Source: Magnolia sinica
Lineage: Eukaryota; Streptophyta; Magnoliopsida; Magnoliales; Magnoliaceae
Length of the DNA stretch: 64,000 nt
NCBI RefSeq assembly: GCF_029962835.1
Contig: NC_080586.1
Coordinates: 65,914,001-65,978,000 of the forward strand
Direction of reading: 5' to 3'
Below, in pieces: positions 11,936 through 22,329 of the stretch. A program made the position numbers and the translations under genes. Each line of letters starts with the position of its first letter. Within the stretch, counting starts at the first letter, position 1. The notes under the pieces were generated by a model. It was not told the DNA's origin. It did no database searches and was given only the letters and a program-made list of their open reading frames with translations.

Positions 11936-13357
11936 AACATGATTTATGTAATGATGTTCACGTCGGGCTATGCCTTGGGAGCAATGGTGGTTTGACGTCC
12001 ACATTGCAAGTATAGTGTGGTTAAATGTCCGCATTATGACTTTCCCTAAGGCCCATTGTTAGGCTCGTACGTCTAATGTGTAGGCCGCCTAAGCCCATCT
12101 TTATTATAATTATCATCTATCCTATATAACATGTTTAGTTCCATGATTCATGACCATATGCATCATACGTATGCTTGATATGAGAAATGACTGATCATCG
12201 CATATGCCTTCGGGCATATTGTTTAAGGGCTCCCCGATAGGGGGTGTTGCCCTACATGAGCGCACGATACGCGCAGGACTGCTGCATGACTGGATAGTGT
12301 GATTCATGCATTCGCATTGTGTGATATGGTTACTGTACGCCCTAGCGACATCAGGGCCGTAGCCTCCACAGACGTATCGTGGTTGGCAGGATTGGATACC
12401 GAAAATACTGTTCTACATGGGGTGCGATAGATATCCCTGGGTGAAAGTCCCTAAACCCTTATGGTACCAGGAGGTTGCTCCAACGTCTAGACCGAGTGGA
12501 TGCATGAGCGCTGAGTGCCGATTACCAGACGGTTGCGCTTTCCACTGTGTCGTGGTCGGTTGGAAGGGGGTGCGGCCTTACCCGCCCGAGAGTAGGGGGC
12601 AATGCTAGGCTGAGTCTGACCAGCTCGAGGAATGGGTCCGCTATTGACGAGCCGAGCCCGATATTGGCAGGCGGATAGTGAGGTCTTTTCTACTCACTTT
12701 ATTGCGCGCGATGGGGCGACAATCTTGCTTGGAGTGTACTAGACCCCGGTGATATCCCAGATTTTTGAGCTGTATTGACATGTGGACTTAGATGAGGATT
12801 TGTATGCTTGAGTTGCATTTCGCATTTCATGGCCTTGGTATAGCCGACATCATTCCTTGCACCGCATGGCCTTGGTACGGCTAATGGTATTCTTGGCATT
12901 CATCAGCATGTTCCGCATTACTCTGATACTGTATAGCTGCATTACTACCTTGAGCATACACTTTCACCACCCTCTAAGCTTTCTATAAGCTTATGCACGA
13001 CCGTTGCGTGTAGGTGACGTAGGATCGCAGCAGCGCTGAGGCTTGGGCGCGTAGCTGATCTTTTTGGAGCTTTCGATCTATCATCATTGTATTTCCCTTA
13101 TGCTCATTGTACTTGTAAAGTTTTTTATTATAGTGAAAATGTGATGGAGTTTTTGGTTGTTGTTGTGGGTTATGCCTTTGGTTATGCTTATTACGAATCA
13201 AACTGATGTTGAAAATCCTCCTTGTAGCATCCCAGGATCGGAACCTGGCGAATGGGCGCTAGGAGCCGAGAATGGGGTTCTACGGAGGCTGTCGATGCCG
13301 GAGTCGGCGATCGGGAATTTTGTGAGCCGGTTTCCGAGTTTGGGGCGTGACACAAGA

Positions 13358-14185
13358 CAATTAAGCACTTGATATAAAAGTTTGAACTGATAGAGCATAG
13401 TGAATTAATCCATTTATTTCATAGTCTAGGCCCCACATTCATGGGTTAGGTTCTCTGACGAACTCTTCTCATGGGCCCCAAATCACATGGGTTCCCCTCA
13501 CACGAGTCACCTACTTCACACAGGTTGCTTACTCCAATTGTACCTCGCATCCCACAGGCCACTCCACTCAAGCCTGGTGTGAAAATGCCCCTACATTACT
13601 AATGTTGTATATTAACAATCCATGGACCCCACTTGTCCAAATCCCCTCAAAGAGGAGGTTTGAAATCCACAGTGAGAGCCTGGACTACATCTAAAAGAGT
13701 TGCATATGTAATATGTGTATCACTATACTATTAAATTGTTAGGCACATGACTCACTAACCCAAAACAACTAGATTATCATTGCATCACTACAATTACTTT
13801 AATATGATGATCAGCACCATCCAAACATTGTCCATTTAAATTAACGGTTAAAAATCGTTGTTAGTAACTTAAACATGATCTTGTGCTTGTAGCTCATCCG
13901 AGACTTGGAATTTCATCACTTTCAGGCAAAGTATATATTTCAGCGGGCTTATTACAACCATTGTGTTAAACATTACTTACATTCACTACTTTTGGAATGT
14001 AAGTAATTAAATTCAAATTAAACCCCCATAAACTATATACGTCGACAAACGTATCAATGTAATGCCACAATAAGATGTAGCTTAATGTAATAAATGTACT
14101 GATAAATGAATATACTCAGTTTTCTTTTATTCATTTGATTCAGTTTACCTTCTTGTTAGTTTTGAATCTTTCTAAACGCTCCGCT
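13358..14185. other. Non-coding, inside left arm
   Basis: Mirrored at about 25890-26700. It contains a MITE-like stretch (13560-14030) with 'cattactaatgttgtat' and 'ttacttacattcac' words and a former 3' internal region of the Tat-like element. No coding potential was seen. Confidence 0.4.
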
Positions 14186-14189
14186 GAAC

Positions 14190-14666
14190 TGACCTAGGGG
14201 TAGTAGATCTTTAAATGCTCAGCATTTCACGGATGGGATAACAACTGTCTGGTTAAGTCTTCCAATTGATACGTTCCTGGTCGGATGGTGTTTGAGATGA
14301 CATAGGGTCCTTCCCAGTTGGGTCCTAGTGTGCCTACACCAACTTCCTTAGTATTGAGGAACGTTTTTCGGAGAACCATGTCCCTAACTCGAAATCGCCT
14401 GACCTTGACTCAGGCATTATAAAACCGAGCTACTTGTTGCTGTCGTGCCATAGTTTGTAACCAAGCTCTTTTTCTCTGTTCATCCACAAGGTCAAGTCCG
14501 AGAGCCAAGAGTTCTTCATTATCCTTTTCGTTAAGCGAACTGATTCAGGCTGAGGGTAGCCCAATCTCGATCGGGGTAATGGCTTCCGAGCCATAGGCGA
14601 GGGAAAATGCGGTTTCTCTTGTAGCGGTTCGAACCGTGGTTCGGTATGCCCAAAGTATCTTTGAGA
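14190..14666 (-). pseudogene. Tat-like Ty3/gypsy integrase C-terminal part (left arm)
   Basis: Read on the minus strand downstream of the solo LTR, the frame keeps an AYRTT motif, a TPIEIG segment and a GPNWEGPY (GPY/F module), ending NAEHLKIYYP. Integrases of this kind belong to Ty3/gypsy elements, and the GPNWEGPY plus NAEHL wording is typical of the Tat lineage. In-frame stops (for example before ISSLNEKD) make it non-functional. It continues 17763-18640, from which it is separated by an LTR insertion. Confidence 0.88.
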
Positions 14667-17600
14667 TGTAATGACCCGGGAAATTTTGTGCTAAGACTCG
14701 AGTACTACCTCTATTTTCCATAGAAGTTATTTGTAGGATAATTAGCGCTAAACTCGATTGCTTGTGAAATTAGCATCAATTGATTTAAATTTGATCTGCA
14801 TGACTCAAAACGTGTAGAATCATTAGCGCTACGTTACTCTGAAATCTGGGATCCATCGCTAAATTCAGTTGCTCTTGGGAATTTTTAGAAACTTTGGATC
14901 GGACCTGAATCGTGCGTCGAAAGTTCGATAGCAATGATCTTAGGCAGTATTGGTCACCATGTTGGACTTGGTCATCATCTCAAAAATTAAGTCCAGATGA
15001 TGTTCTGGGTTGATTTGATTGAGTCCGGAGTGAAGAGTGTGAGAACAGTGAGAAATTAAATGAATCTGAGTTGTGTCGCTTGCGCGATGATTTTAAGCAA
15101 TCTGACCGTTGGATTCTAACCCAATTTCACCCTCTGATCAGGGAAGATGGCCCAGGCATGTCATGATGCTTGTGGACCTGATCGAGTTTCGGTGACCGTT
15201 GAATTGAGTGTGGTCCGCCACGGCTTATCTATGAAGCCGATCGGTACGAAAACTCAGCCTGACCTAGATCCATGGTCAGTGAGCTTAAGTCCGACCGCAC
15301 GTGGAAAAAGGACCACCAGAAGTGTTCCATTGGATCGAGAGAAGCCTGTTTTGGTTATAACCTAAGTATACCTTGGCCCTGGGGTCATTTTCATCAATGT
15401 TAGGCCTATATATAGACCTTAAAACCCTAACTCTTTTTTCCATATGAATTTCCTAACCCTAGCTAAGAAAGAGAGAGGAAAAGAGAGAGAAAGAGAGAGA
15501 GAAGTTGGTGAATCATCCTTAGATTCTTTCCTGTTACTCTACATCCTTAAACCTTCATTTTGGAATCGTTATTCAGGCGATTCTGAGTTCATTCTTGAGT
15601 AAGTTAACCTAACCCTAATCTGTTTTAGAGCTTAGAATAGCCTATGTGTTGTTGTAGCTCATTTCTATTCTTGCCTTAGGTTATCCTATCGCCGTTGACG
15701 AAGACATATCGTCTGAATCAGTTCAGTGTTCTATTTCTGGTTTAAGGTGCGGACTTTAATCGTATAGGTTATGGTTTTCAAGGCTTTCAATGCCAGCTAA
15801 TGGTTTATTCTTGTTATGGATGAAATTTCACATGCCTAATGCTATGTTTATTATGCGTTCCTGATATGCATGTGCTATATTGAGATTTGTGTATTCCTTG
15901 TATATGTATAAAGTGCCGTATACGTATAAAATATGAACATGTGATTGCATGATTATCTATCGTGTATTTGTGCTAGATGTATGTGTGACAACTCCTTGGC
16001 AAAAGGAATTGTCCAAATGCGTGTATTTCAACATACGTCATGTATGTTGCACTATATAGTCTAAGTGTTTGTAGAAATGTTTGAATGATCTAAAGTGTAA
16101 TGTATTAACTTAATTACGGGCGTTGAGAAGCGATTCTCAACTCTCTTCTTGGTGTGTATGATTTCCTACATGCAAGTCACATTCCTTGTTGTTTAACTTC
16201 CAGTATTACTTCTGTACAAATCCATGCTAAGTTGATATTCTTCAAATGCTTACATACCACATGATTTGAGTTGTTGTTCCATTACTATTCTAAATTGTTG
16301 ATATGAATATCTATTGTAGTGGAATGTGTTTGGGACTATGAATAGTCCAGGAAATCGGTAATCGGCCTTGAGTTCGTGGCTGAGGTTGCTTTCGCCATGA
16401 AGGACGCGATTTGACGAACCCGAGTCGTATTAGAGTTGTCGGCAGTGGTTTGGTCACGCGGAGTGTTTGCGCACTCTATGTCATTCAACCCAACGTGCGC
16501 TCGTGCTAGTCGAATTCGTCAAGTAACCCGATTGTCAGATGTATGTTTACCATGTATGGACACTATTGTTTGAATCTAAGGTACCAAACTTACCAGTGCA
16601 AATCCTATTAACCATTGTACCTTGATCTGCTAAGACTCATGAGCCGGACATGGTGGTATGGGACACCGTGGTCGAGCTGTCGGCCTACACTGGGGTGACG
16701 AGCCTCCCCATAGTGACCAGTGAGCAACCAAACTCGTGAGCCGATTATGGTGGTATGGGACATTATATTCGTGCTGTTGGCCTACATTGATTGGTGACGA
16801 GCCCTTTGTAGTGACCTCGAGCATACCTGGATACCGCATTGAGGTGACGAGCCTTATTGTAGTAATGAAGGTATGATAGGCGTGCATTGATTGGTGACGA
16901 GCCCTTTACAACGACCAAAACCATATAATCGTATGAGATGATCTAGGACTGACGACCCTAGAATGGATCACTGTTTGGACATTGATATGAGGAAGGTACC
17001 TTAGCTTCCCAATCCTGCTGTATGAAAAGGACTAATAACAACTGGTAATCATGTTCATGCACCGCATTTGCATGTGCCTGGAAGAGGTGGAGCACTTTGA
17101 AGTGATGTCATGCGTAACGTAAGATGAAGACGTTGAGGGTGTACGCGCGAGGGCACGCATCATTCTACATACATCCTTGCACTAATAAGAGTACTTAGGA
17201 CATGTTTGATTGTTCTGCTTTATCATTACTGCTTGATTGAATTGATAACATGTTAACCTTTGCTTTATTGTTCCACTGAGTTGATCACTCACTCCCACAT
17301 TCTGGGACGGTGTTTAAACACCTACCAGACTATCTTAGTTGCAGATATTGATGCGGCTCCTGAGGCAGAGCAGCAGTTCGAGGATGATGAGGTTGCATTT
17401 TCTTTCATGCAGTTTTCAGGCGGGTTCTAGTGAGCCATGTCCTGATGCATGGGATTCTGGAACTTCTTTTTGGGATTAGATGATGTCATTTGATATTTGT
17501 AATTTTGATAGTAACACTTGTAAGTATGACCTGGTATGTATATGTATTTCAGGGATTTGCACATGTACACATTTATTTCTTTAAGTCTTCCGCTTGCGTT

Positions 17601-17762
17601 CTTCACTTATCCCTGAATTATGTTTGCAGTTTGGCTAAATCTATTCCATGTTTTATGCAATCATACAGACAACATACATCCATCATTCAATATGTTGCAT
17701 AAGTGATGTTTTGAAACTCGGGAGCTAAGTTATGCTCGACCCCCGAATTTTAGGGCGTTACA
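14667..17762 (+). mobile_element. 3.1-kb solo LTR inserted in integrase (left arm)
   Basis: Starts TGTAATGACCCG and ends GGGCGTTACA (TG...CA). TSDs of TGAGA lie at 14662-14666 and 17763-17767. Removing the LTR and one TSD lets the integrase reading frame run straight across. A TATA-like 'ctatatatagacc' at about 15407 followed by 'aaaaccctaactc' and a GA-rich leader suggests plus-strand transcription in this arm. The length of 3096 bp fits long-LTR gypsy families. No internal region is present. Confidence 0.92.
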
Positions 17763-18640
17763 TGAGAGTTCTTCAGCCCATGCTCCTTTGGATCGGTCAA
17801 GCTTAGTTAGGAGATGCTGTTTGATGATCTTATTGACCGCCTCAACTTGTTCATTCGTCTGAGGATGATGGGGCGATGTGTATACATTTTTGATTTCGAG
17901 ATTATCACACATCTCACGAGAGCTCCTATTATTGAACTGCTTCCCATTGTCGGTAACAATGGTCCGGAGTATCTTGAACTGGCAGAAAATGTTCTTCTAT
18001 ACGAAGTTTGTGATCTTCTGCTCGGTTATTTTTGTCAGTGGCTCTGCCTCGGCCCACTTTGTGAAGTAGTCCACTGCTACGACAGCGAACTTGGTCTGTC
18101 GTTTTTTCATGGGTAGTGGTCCGATAATATCGATTCCCCATTGCGCGAAGGGCCAAGGACCGGTCATTGGAGTCAGCTCCTCCGGGGGTTGTCTCAGAAT
18201 GGCTGCGAAACTTGGCATTTGTCGCATCTGTGGACGAGCTTACGAGCGTCGTGCTGGATGGTCGGCCACTAGTACCCCTGACATAGAACCTTATACGCGA
18301 GTGATCGTCCTCCTAAATGATTTCCGCATATTCCTTCATGTATTTCTCGTAGCACGTAGTCGGCTTCACTGGGGTTTAGGCATCGTAGTAATGGAGCATA
18401 ATAGCCTTTCTTGTACAGCATCCCATTGAGTATGGTGTAGCGGGAAGCTCGGATCTTTAATCGTCGAACCTCGGCACGATCTTCGGGCAACTCTCCATTG
18501 TCGAGATATCGAATAATCGAGTCCAGCTAAGTGGGTTCCGAATCGATTGTATGCATGGTCAAGCTAACCGGTTCACCGATACTCAGCTTGGTGACGTACT
18601 CGATCGAAATGAACCTCGGTATGTGGCTCCTGGGTATTAC
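17763..18640 (-). pseudogene. Tat-like Ty3/gypsy integrase N-terminal and core (left arm)
   Basis: The minus-strand frame runs from an RH-integrase linker through an H2C2-type zinc region (CGNHLGGRSLAYKV..., then C-D-K-C), the core start GPWPFAQWGIDIIGPLP with its D, a second TDNG block, and SPHHPQTNEQVEAVN with the catalytic E. A TGG-to-TAG change in the linker, a TAG after QGY, a one-base shift near the CDKC motif and an in-frame stop after ITNFV break it. The right arm shares the linker TAG, so that lesion predates the duplication. Confidence 0.9.
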
Positions 18641-18652
18641 CCCCACGTATCA

Positions 18653-18809
18653 CTGTGACTCACAATATTGGTTTCCTATGGTGTGGTCCACCTGAGATTT
18701 ATACCCCTCTCATGTTTTTGTTTAAAGCCTTAAAATGATCTTTAAAAATTGATGAACGGAATGGATGAAACATTATACATCATGGTGGCGCCCACATAGC
18801 ACCGACCGG
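18653..18809. mobile_element. Half CATGATG element (left arm)
   Basis: A short piece with 'ggtgtggtccacctgag', 'aaatgatctttaaaaattgatg' and an inverted terminal block 'catcatggtggcgcccacatag'. The partner end is missing. Mirror copy at 21284-21440. Confidence 0.6.
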
Positions 18810-18842
18810 GCTGGTGGCAGGGGGAGTAGCCAATCCGTTTCC

Positions 18843-19425
18843 ACCCGAACCCGACCGGACACGGATCAGCTACTGACACGTTGAGTAGCAAGACTCACTA
18901 CTGAAGTGACGTCACCAAGTTCTATGGGCCCCACCATGATGTATGTGTCGTATCTAAACTGTTCATGAATTTTTATATATTCTTTTAAGCATTATCAAAA
19001 GAATGAGGCCGATACAAATCTAGAGTGAATCCTACCACATAAAACAGTGGAGAGAGTGACGCCCACCATTGAAACATTCCTAAGGTCCATCATGATGTTT
19101 ATTTGAGATCCAAATTGTTCATAAGTTAACGCGGACATGAAAGAAGGAAAAAAACAAATATCAGCTTGATCAAAAACATTCGTGGCCATTAGAAGTTTTT
19201 AACGGTGGGCGTCACTCTCTCCACTATTTTCTGTGGTGGATTCCATTCCAGTTTTGGATATCACTCATTCTTTGGCTTATGTCCTTAAATGATCTCTCCG
19301 AATGGATGGACGGTGTTAATACAAAATATACATCATGGTGGGCCCACAGAACTTGACGACGTCGCTTCAGTAGCGAGTCTTGGTACTCACCCTCTCGTTA
19401 GCTAATCCGCGTCCAACCCGACCCG
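18843..19425. mobile_element. Long-TIR CATGATG element (left arm)
   Basis: Terminal inverted repeats exceed 200 bp: 'acccgaccggacacggatcagc...gagtagcaagactcactac...gacgtcaccaagttc' at one end and the reverse complement of 'cgggttggacgcggattagc...agtaccaagactcgctac...gacgtcgtcaagttc' at the other. The centre has the family blocks 'gtttttgatcaagctgat' and 'ggtgggcgtcactctctcc'. Mirror copy at 20668-21250. Confidence 0.75.
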
Positions 19426-19796
19426 TGGACGAATGACAACACCAAACAGATTTCAGGCTTCCCGAGAAATCAGTCTCAATGAAGAATCATTTTCTGAGAT
19501 TTTCAAGGAAATACAAAACTAAGGAAGACCATTCCCAGCAGCCAAACAGGCTTTAAAATTCTACTCTCTATCATCTCCACACTCTGCAAATCTTCGATCG
19601 CAAAACCTCATCTTCAATCAACTTTAGTATGTTTCTCTCTCTCAAATGTAAATTTCCAAATGTAAAATCTCCATTTTCATCTCTCCCTTTCTCTGCGCGA
19701 GAAGAGGTTGAAGGACGGACTCGCAACAGACGTGCCAAAGTGGCACACATTCGCGAGATGTTATAATTAATTAACTGGACATGCCAAAAGGCCACT

Positions 19797-20296
19797 GTAA
19801 TTATATTATAATTAGCTACTATATTAATAGTTAACTACTATATTAACTATTATATTATAATTACCTAGTATATTAACTATTATATTAATTACAGTTAATT
19901 AATATAATAGTTAATTAACTACTATATTAATAATTAACTATTATATTATAATTAACTACTATATTAATTAAATAGGGGGCCAACTATATAATTAACTACT
20001 ATATTAACTATTATGTTATTAACTATATAATTAACTATAGTAGACTATAGTAGTTAATAATATAATATAGTTAACTACTATAGTTAATAATATAATAGTT
20101 AATAACTGTAATTATAGTAGTTATATTAATAGTTAATATAGTAGTTAATTATAATATAATAGTTAATATAGTAGTTAATTAACTATTATATTAATTAACT
20201 GTAATTAATATAATAGTTAATATAGTAGTTAATTATAATATAATAGTTAATATAGTAGTTAACTATTAATATAGTAGTTAATTATAATATAATTAC
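19797..20296. repeat. AT-rich palindrome core
   Basis: About 500 bp made almost wholly of TAGTTAA, TATTAA and TATAAT words, with one short 'aataggggg' break near 19975. The left half is close to the reverse complement of the right half, so the palindrome has essentially no spacer. The symmetry axis is near 20046 ('ctatagtagactatag'). Confidence 0.9.
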
Positions 20297-20302
20297 AGTG
20301 GC

Positions 20303-20779
20303 CCTTTGGCACGTCTAGTTAATTAATTATAACATCTCGCGAATGTGTGCCACTTTGGCACGTCTGCTGCGAGTCCGCCCTTCAACCTCTTCTCGCGCAA
20401 AGAAAGGGAGAGATGAAAATGGAGATTTTACATTTGGCAATTTACATTTAAGAGAGAGAAACATACCAAAGTTGATTGAAGATGAGGTTTTGCGATCAAA
20501 GATTTGCAGAGTGTGGAGATGATAGAGAGTAGAATTTTAAAGCCTGTTTGGCTGCTGGGAATGGTCTTCCCTAGTTTTGTATTTCCTTGAAAATCTCAGA
20601 AAATGATTCTTCGTTGAGACTGATTTCTCAGAAAGCCTGAAATCTGTTTGGTGTTGTCATTCGTCCACGGGTCGGGTTGGACGCGGATTAGCTAACAAGA
20701 GGGTGAGTACCAAGACTCGCTACTGAAGCGACGTCGTCAAGTTCTGTGGACCCACCATGATGTATATTTTGTATCAACA
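20303..20779 (+). repeat. Palindrome-centre repeat, right arm copy
   Basis: Same 477-bp block as 2225-2701 in the same orientation, and as 19314-19790 reversed. It includes the 'aagcctgtttggctgctggg' stretch and one end of the long-TIR element. Confidence 0.85.
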
Positions 20780-21250
20780 CCGTCCATCCATTCGGAGAGA
20801 TCATTTAAGGACATAAGCCAAAGAATAGTAATATCCAAAACTAGAATGGAATCCACCACAGAAAACAGTGGAGAGAGTGACGCCCACCGTTAAAAACTTC
20901 TAATGGCCACGAATGTTTTTGATCAAGCTGATATTTGTTTTTTTCCTTCTTTCATGTCCGCGTTAACTTATGAACAATTTGGATCTCAAATAAACATCAT
21001 GATGGACCTTAGGAATGTTTCAACGGTGGGCGTCACTCTCTCCACTGTTTTATGTGGTGGGATTCACTCTAGATTTGTATCGGCCTCATTCTTTTGATAA
21101 TGCTTAAAAGAATATATAAAAATTCATGGACAGTTTGGATACAACACATATATCATGGTGGGGCCCATAGAACTTGGTGACGTCACTTCAGTAGTGAGTC
21201 TTGCTACTCAACGTGTCAGTAGCTGATCCGTGTCCGGTCGGGTTCGGGTG
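20668..21250. mobile_element. Long-TIR CATGATG element (right arm)
   Basis: Mirror of 18843-19425 with the same long terminal inverted repeats and few substitutions. The ORF inside (20903-21097) is a shadow of the repeat and is also present reversed in the left arm. Confidence 0.75.
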
Positions 21251-21283
21251 GAAACGGATTGGCTGCTCCCCCTGCCACCAGCC

Positions 21284-21440
21284 CGGTCGGTGCTATGTGG
21301 GCGCCACCATGATTTATAATGTTTCATCCATTCCGTTCATCAATTTTTAAAGATCATTTTAAGGCTTTAAACAAAAACATGAGAGGGATATAAATCTTAG
21401 GTGGACCACACCATAGGAAACCAATATTGTGAGTCACAGT
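21284..21440. mobile_element. Half CATGATG element (right arm)
   Basis: Mirror of 18653-18809. It directly precedes the broken integrase and replaces the upstream polyprotein, so the Tat-like element was truncated here before the duplication. Confidence 0.6.
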
Positions 21441-21452
21441 GATACGTGGGGG

Positions 21453-22329
21453 TAATGCCCAGGAGCCACATACCGAGGTTCATTTCGATCGAGTACGTCA
21501 CCAAGCTGAGTATCAGTGAACCGGTTAGCTTGACCATGCATACAATCGATTCGGAACCCACTTAGCTGGACTCGATTATTCGATATCTCGACAATGGAGA
21601 GTTGCCCGAAGATCGTGCCGAGGTTCGACGATTAAAGATCCGAGCTTCCCGCTACACCATACTCAATGGGATGCTGTACAAGAAAGGCTATTATGCTCCG
21701 TTACTACGATGCCTAAACCCCAGTGAAGCTGACTACGTGCTACGAGAAATACATAAAGGAATATGCGGAAATCATTTAGGAGGACGATCACTCGCGTATA
21801 AGGTTCTACGTCAGGGGTACTAGTGGCCGACCATCCAGCACGACGCTCGTAAGCTCGTCCACAGATGCGACAAATGCCAAGTTTCGCAGCCATTCCGAGA
21901 CAACCCCCGGAGGAGCTGACTCTAATGACTGGTCCTTGGCCCTTCGCGCAATGGGGAATCGATATTATCGGACCACTACCCATGGGAAAACGACAGACCA
22001 AGTTCGCTGTCGTAGCAGTGGACTACTTCACAAAGTGGGCCGAGGCAGAGCCACTGACAAAAATAACCGAGCAGAAGATCACAAACTTCGTATAGAAGAA
22101 CATTTTCTGCCGGTTCAAGATACTTCGGATCATTGTTACCGACAATGGGAAGCAGTTCAACAATAGGAGCTCTCGTGAGATGTGTGATAATCTCGGAATA
22201 AAAAATGTATACGCATCGCCCCATCATTCTCAAACGAATGAACAAGTTGAGGCGGTCAATAAGATCATCAAACGACATCTTCTAACTAAGCTTGACCGAT
22301 CCAAAGGAGCATGGGCTGAAGAACTCTCA
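21453..22329 (+). pseudogene. Tat-like Ty3/gypsy integrase N-terminal and core (right arm)
   Basis: Plus-strand counterpart of 17763-18640: linker with in-frame TAG before LDSIIRYLDNGELPEDRAE, zinc-binding region, GPWPFAQWGIDIIGPLP core start, TDNG block and SPHH...QTNEQVEAVN. It has the TAG after QGY, the shift near CDKC and a TAG after ITNFV. No protease, RT or RNase H lies upstream in the arm. It runs straight into the solo LTR after GAAGAACTCTCA. Confidence 0.9.

Larger units (their letters stand above)
9105..13352 (-). mobile_element. 4.25-kb solo LTR, present only in left arm
   Basis: The block begins TGTAAGCCCCG and ends GGGGCGTGACA, giving TG...CA termini. It is flanked by the 5-bp direct repeat CAAGA (9100-9104 and 13353-13357). 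The right arm has the uninterrupted site with a single CAAGA, a natural empty site. There is no polyprotein, PBS or second LTR, so it is a solo LTR. A reversed relic at 29820-31866 shows the TATAAACACCC start-site region, which suggests this copy is transcribed on the minus strand. It contains CATGATG-like blocks, a hairpin, an AT microsatellite and a GGCCCAT minisatellite. Confidence 0.88.
6000..20046. repeat. Giant palindrome, left arm
   Basis: The sequence from 6000 reappears in reverse complement ending at 29819, and the match continues inward to a centre near 20046. Paired landmarks are 8465-8716 with 27114-27365 (three residue differences over an 83-residue shadow translation), the integrase pieces, and the 14667-17762 LTR with 22330-25416. 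This arm is about 4.25 kb longer because of one private LTR insertion at 9105-13352. By eye the arms differ at about 2-3% of positions, with small indels. Confidence 0.93.

Noticed and set aside
14667..17762. Full retrotransposon between LTRs
   Set aside because: There is a single LTR with one TSD pair and no polyprotein, PBS or second LTR.
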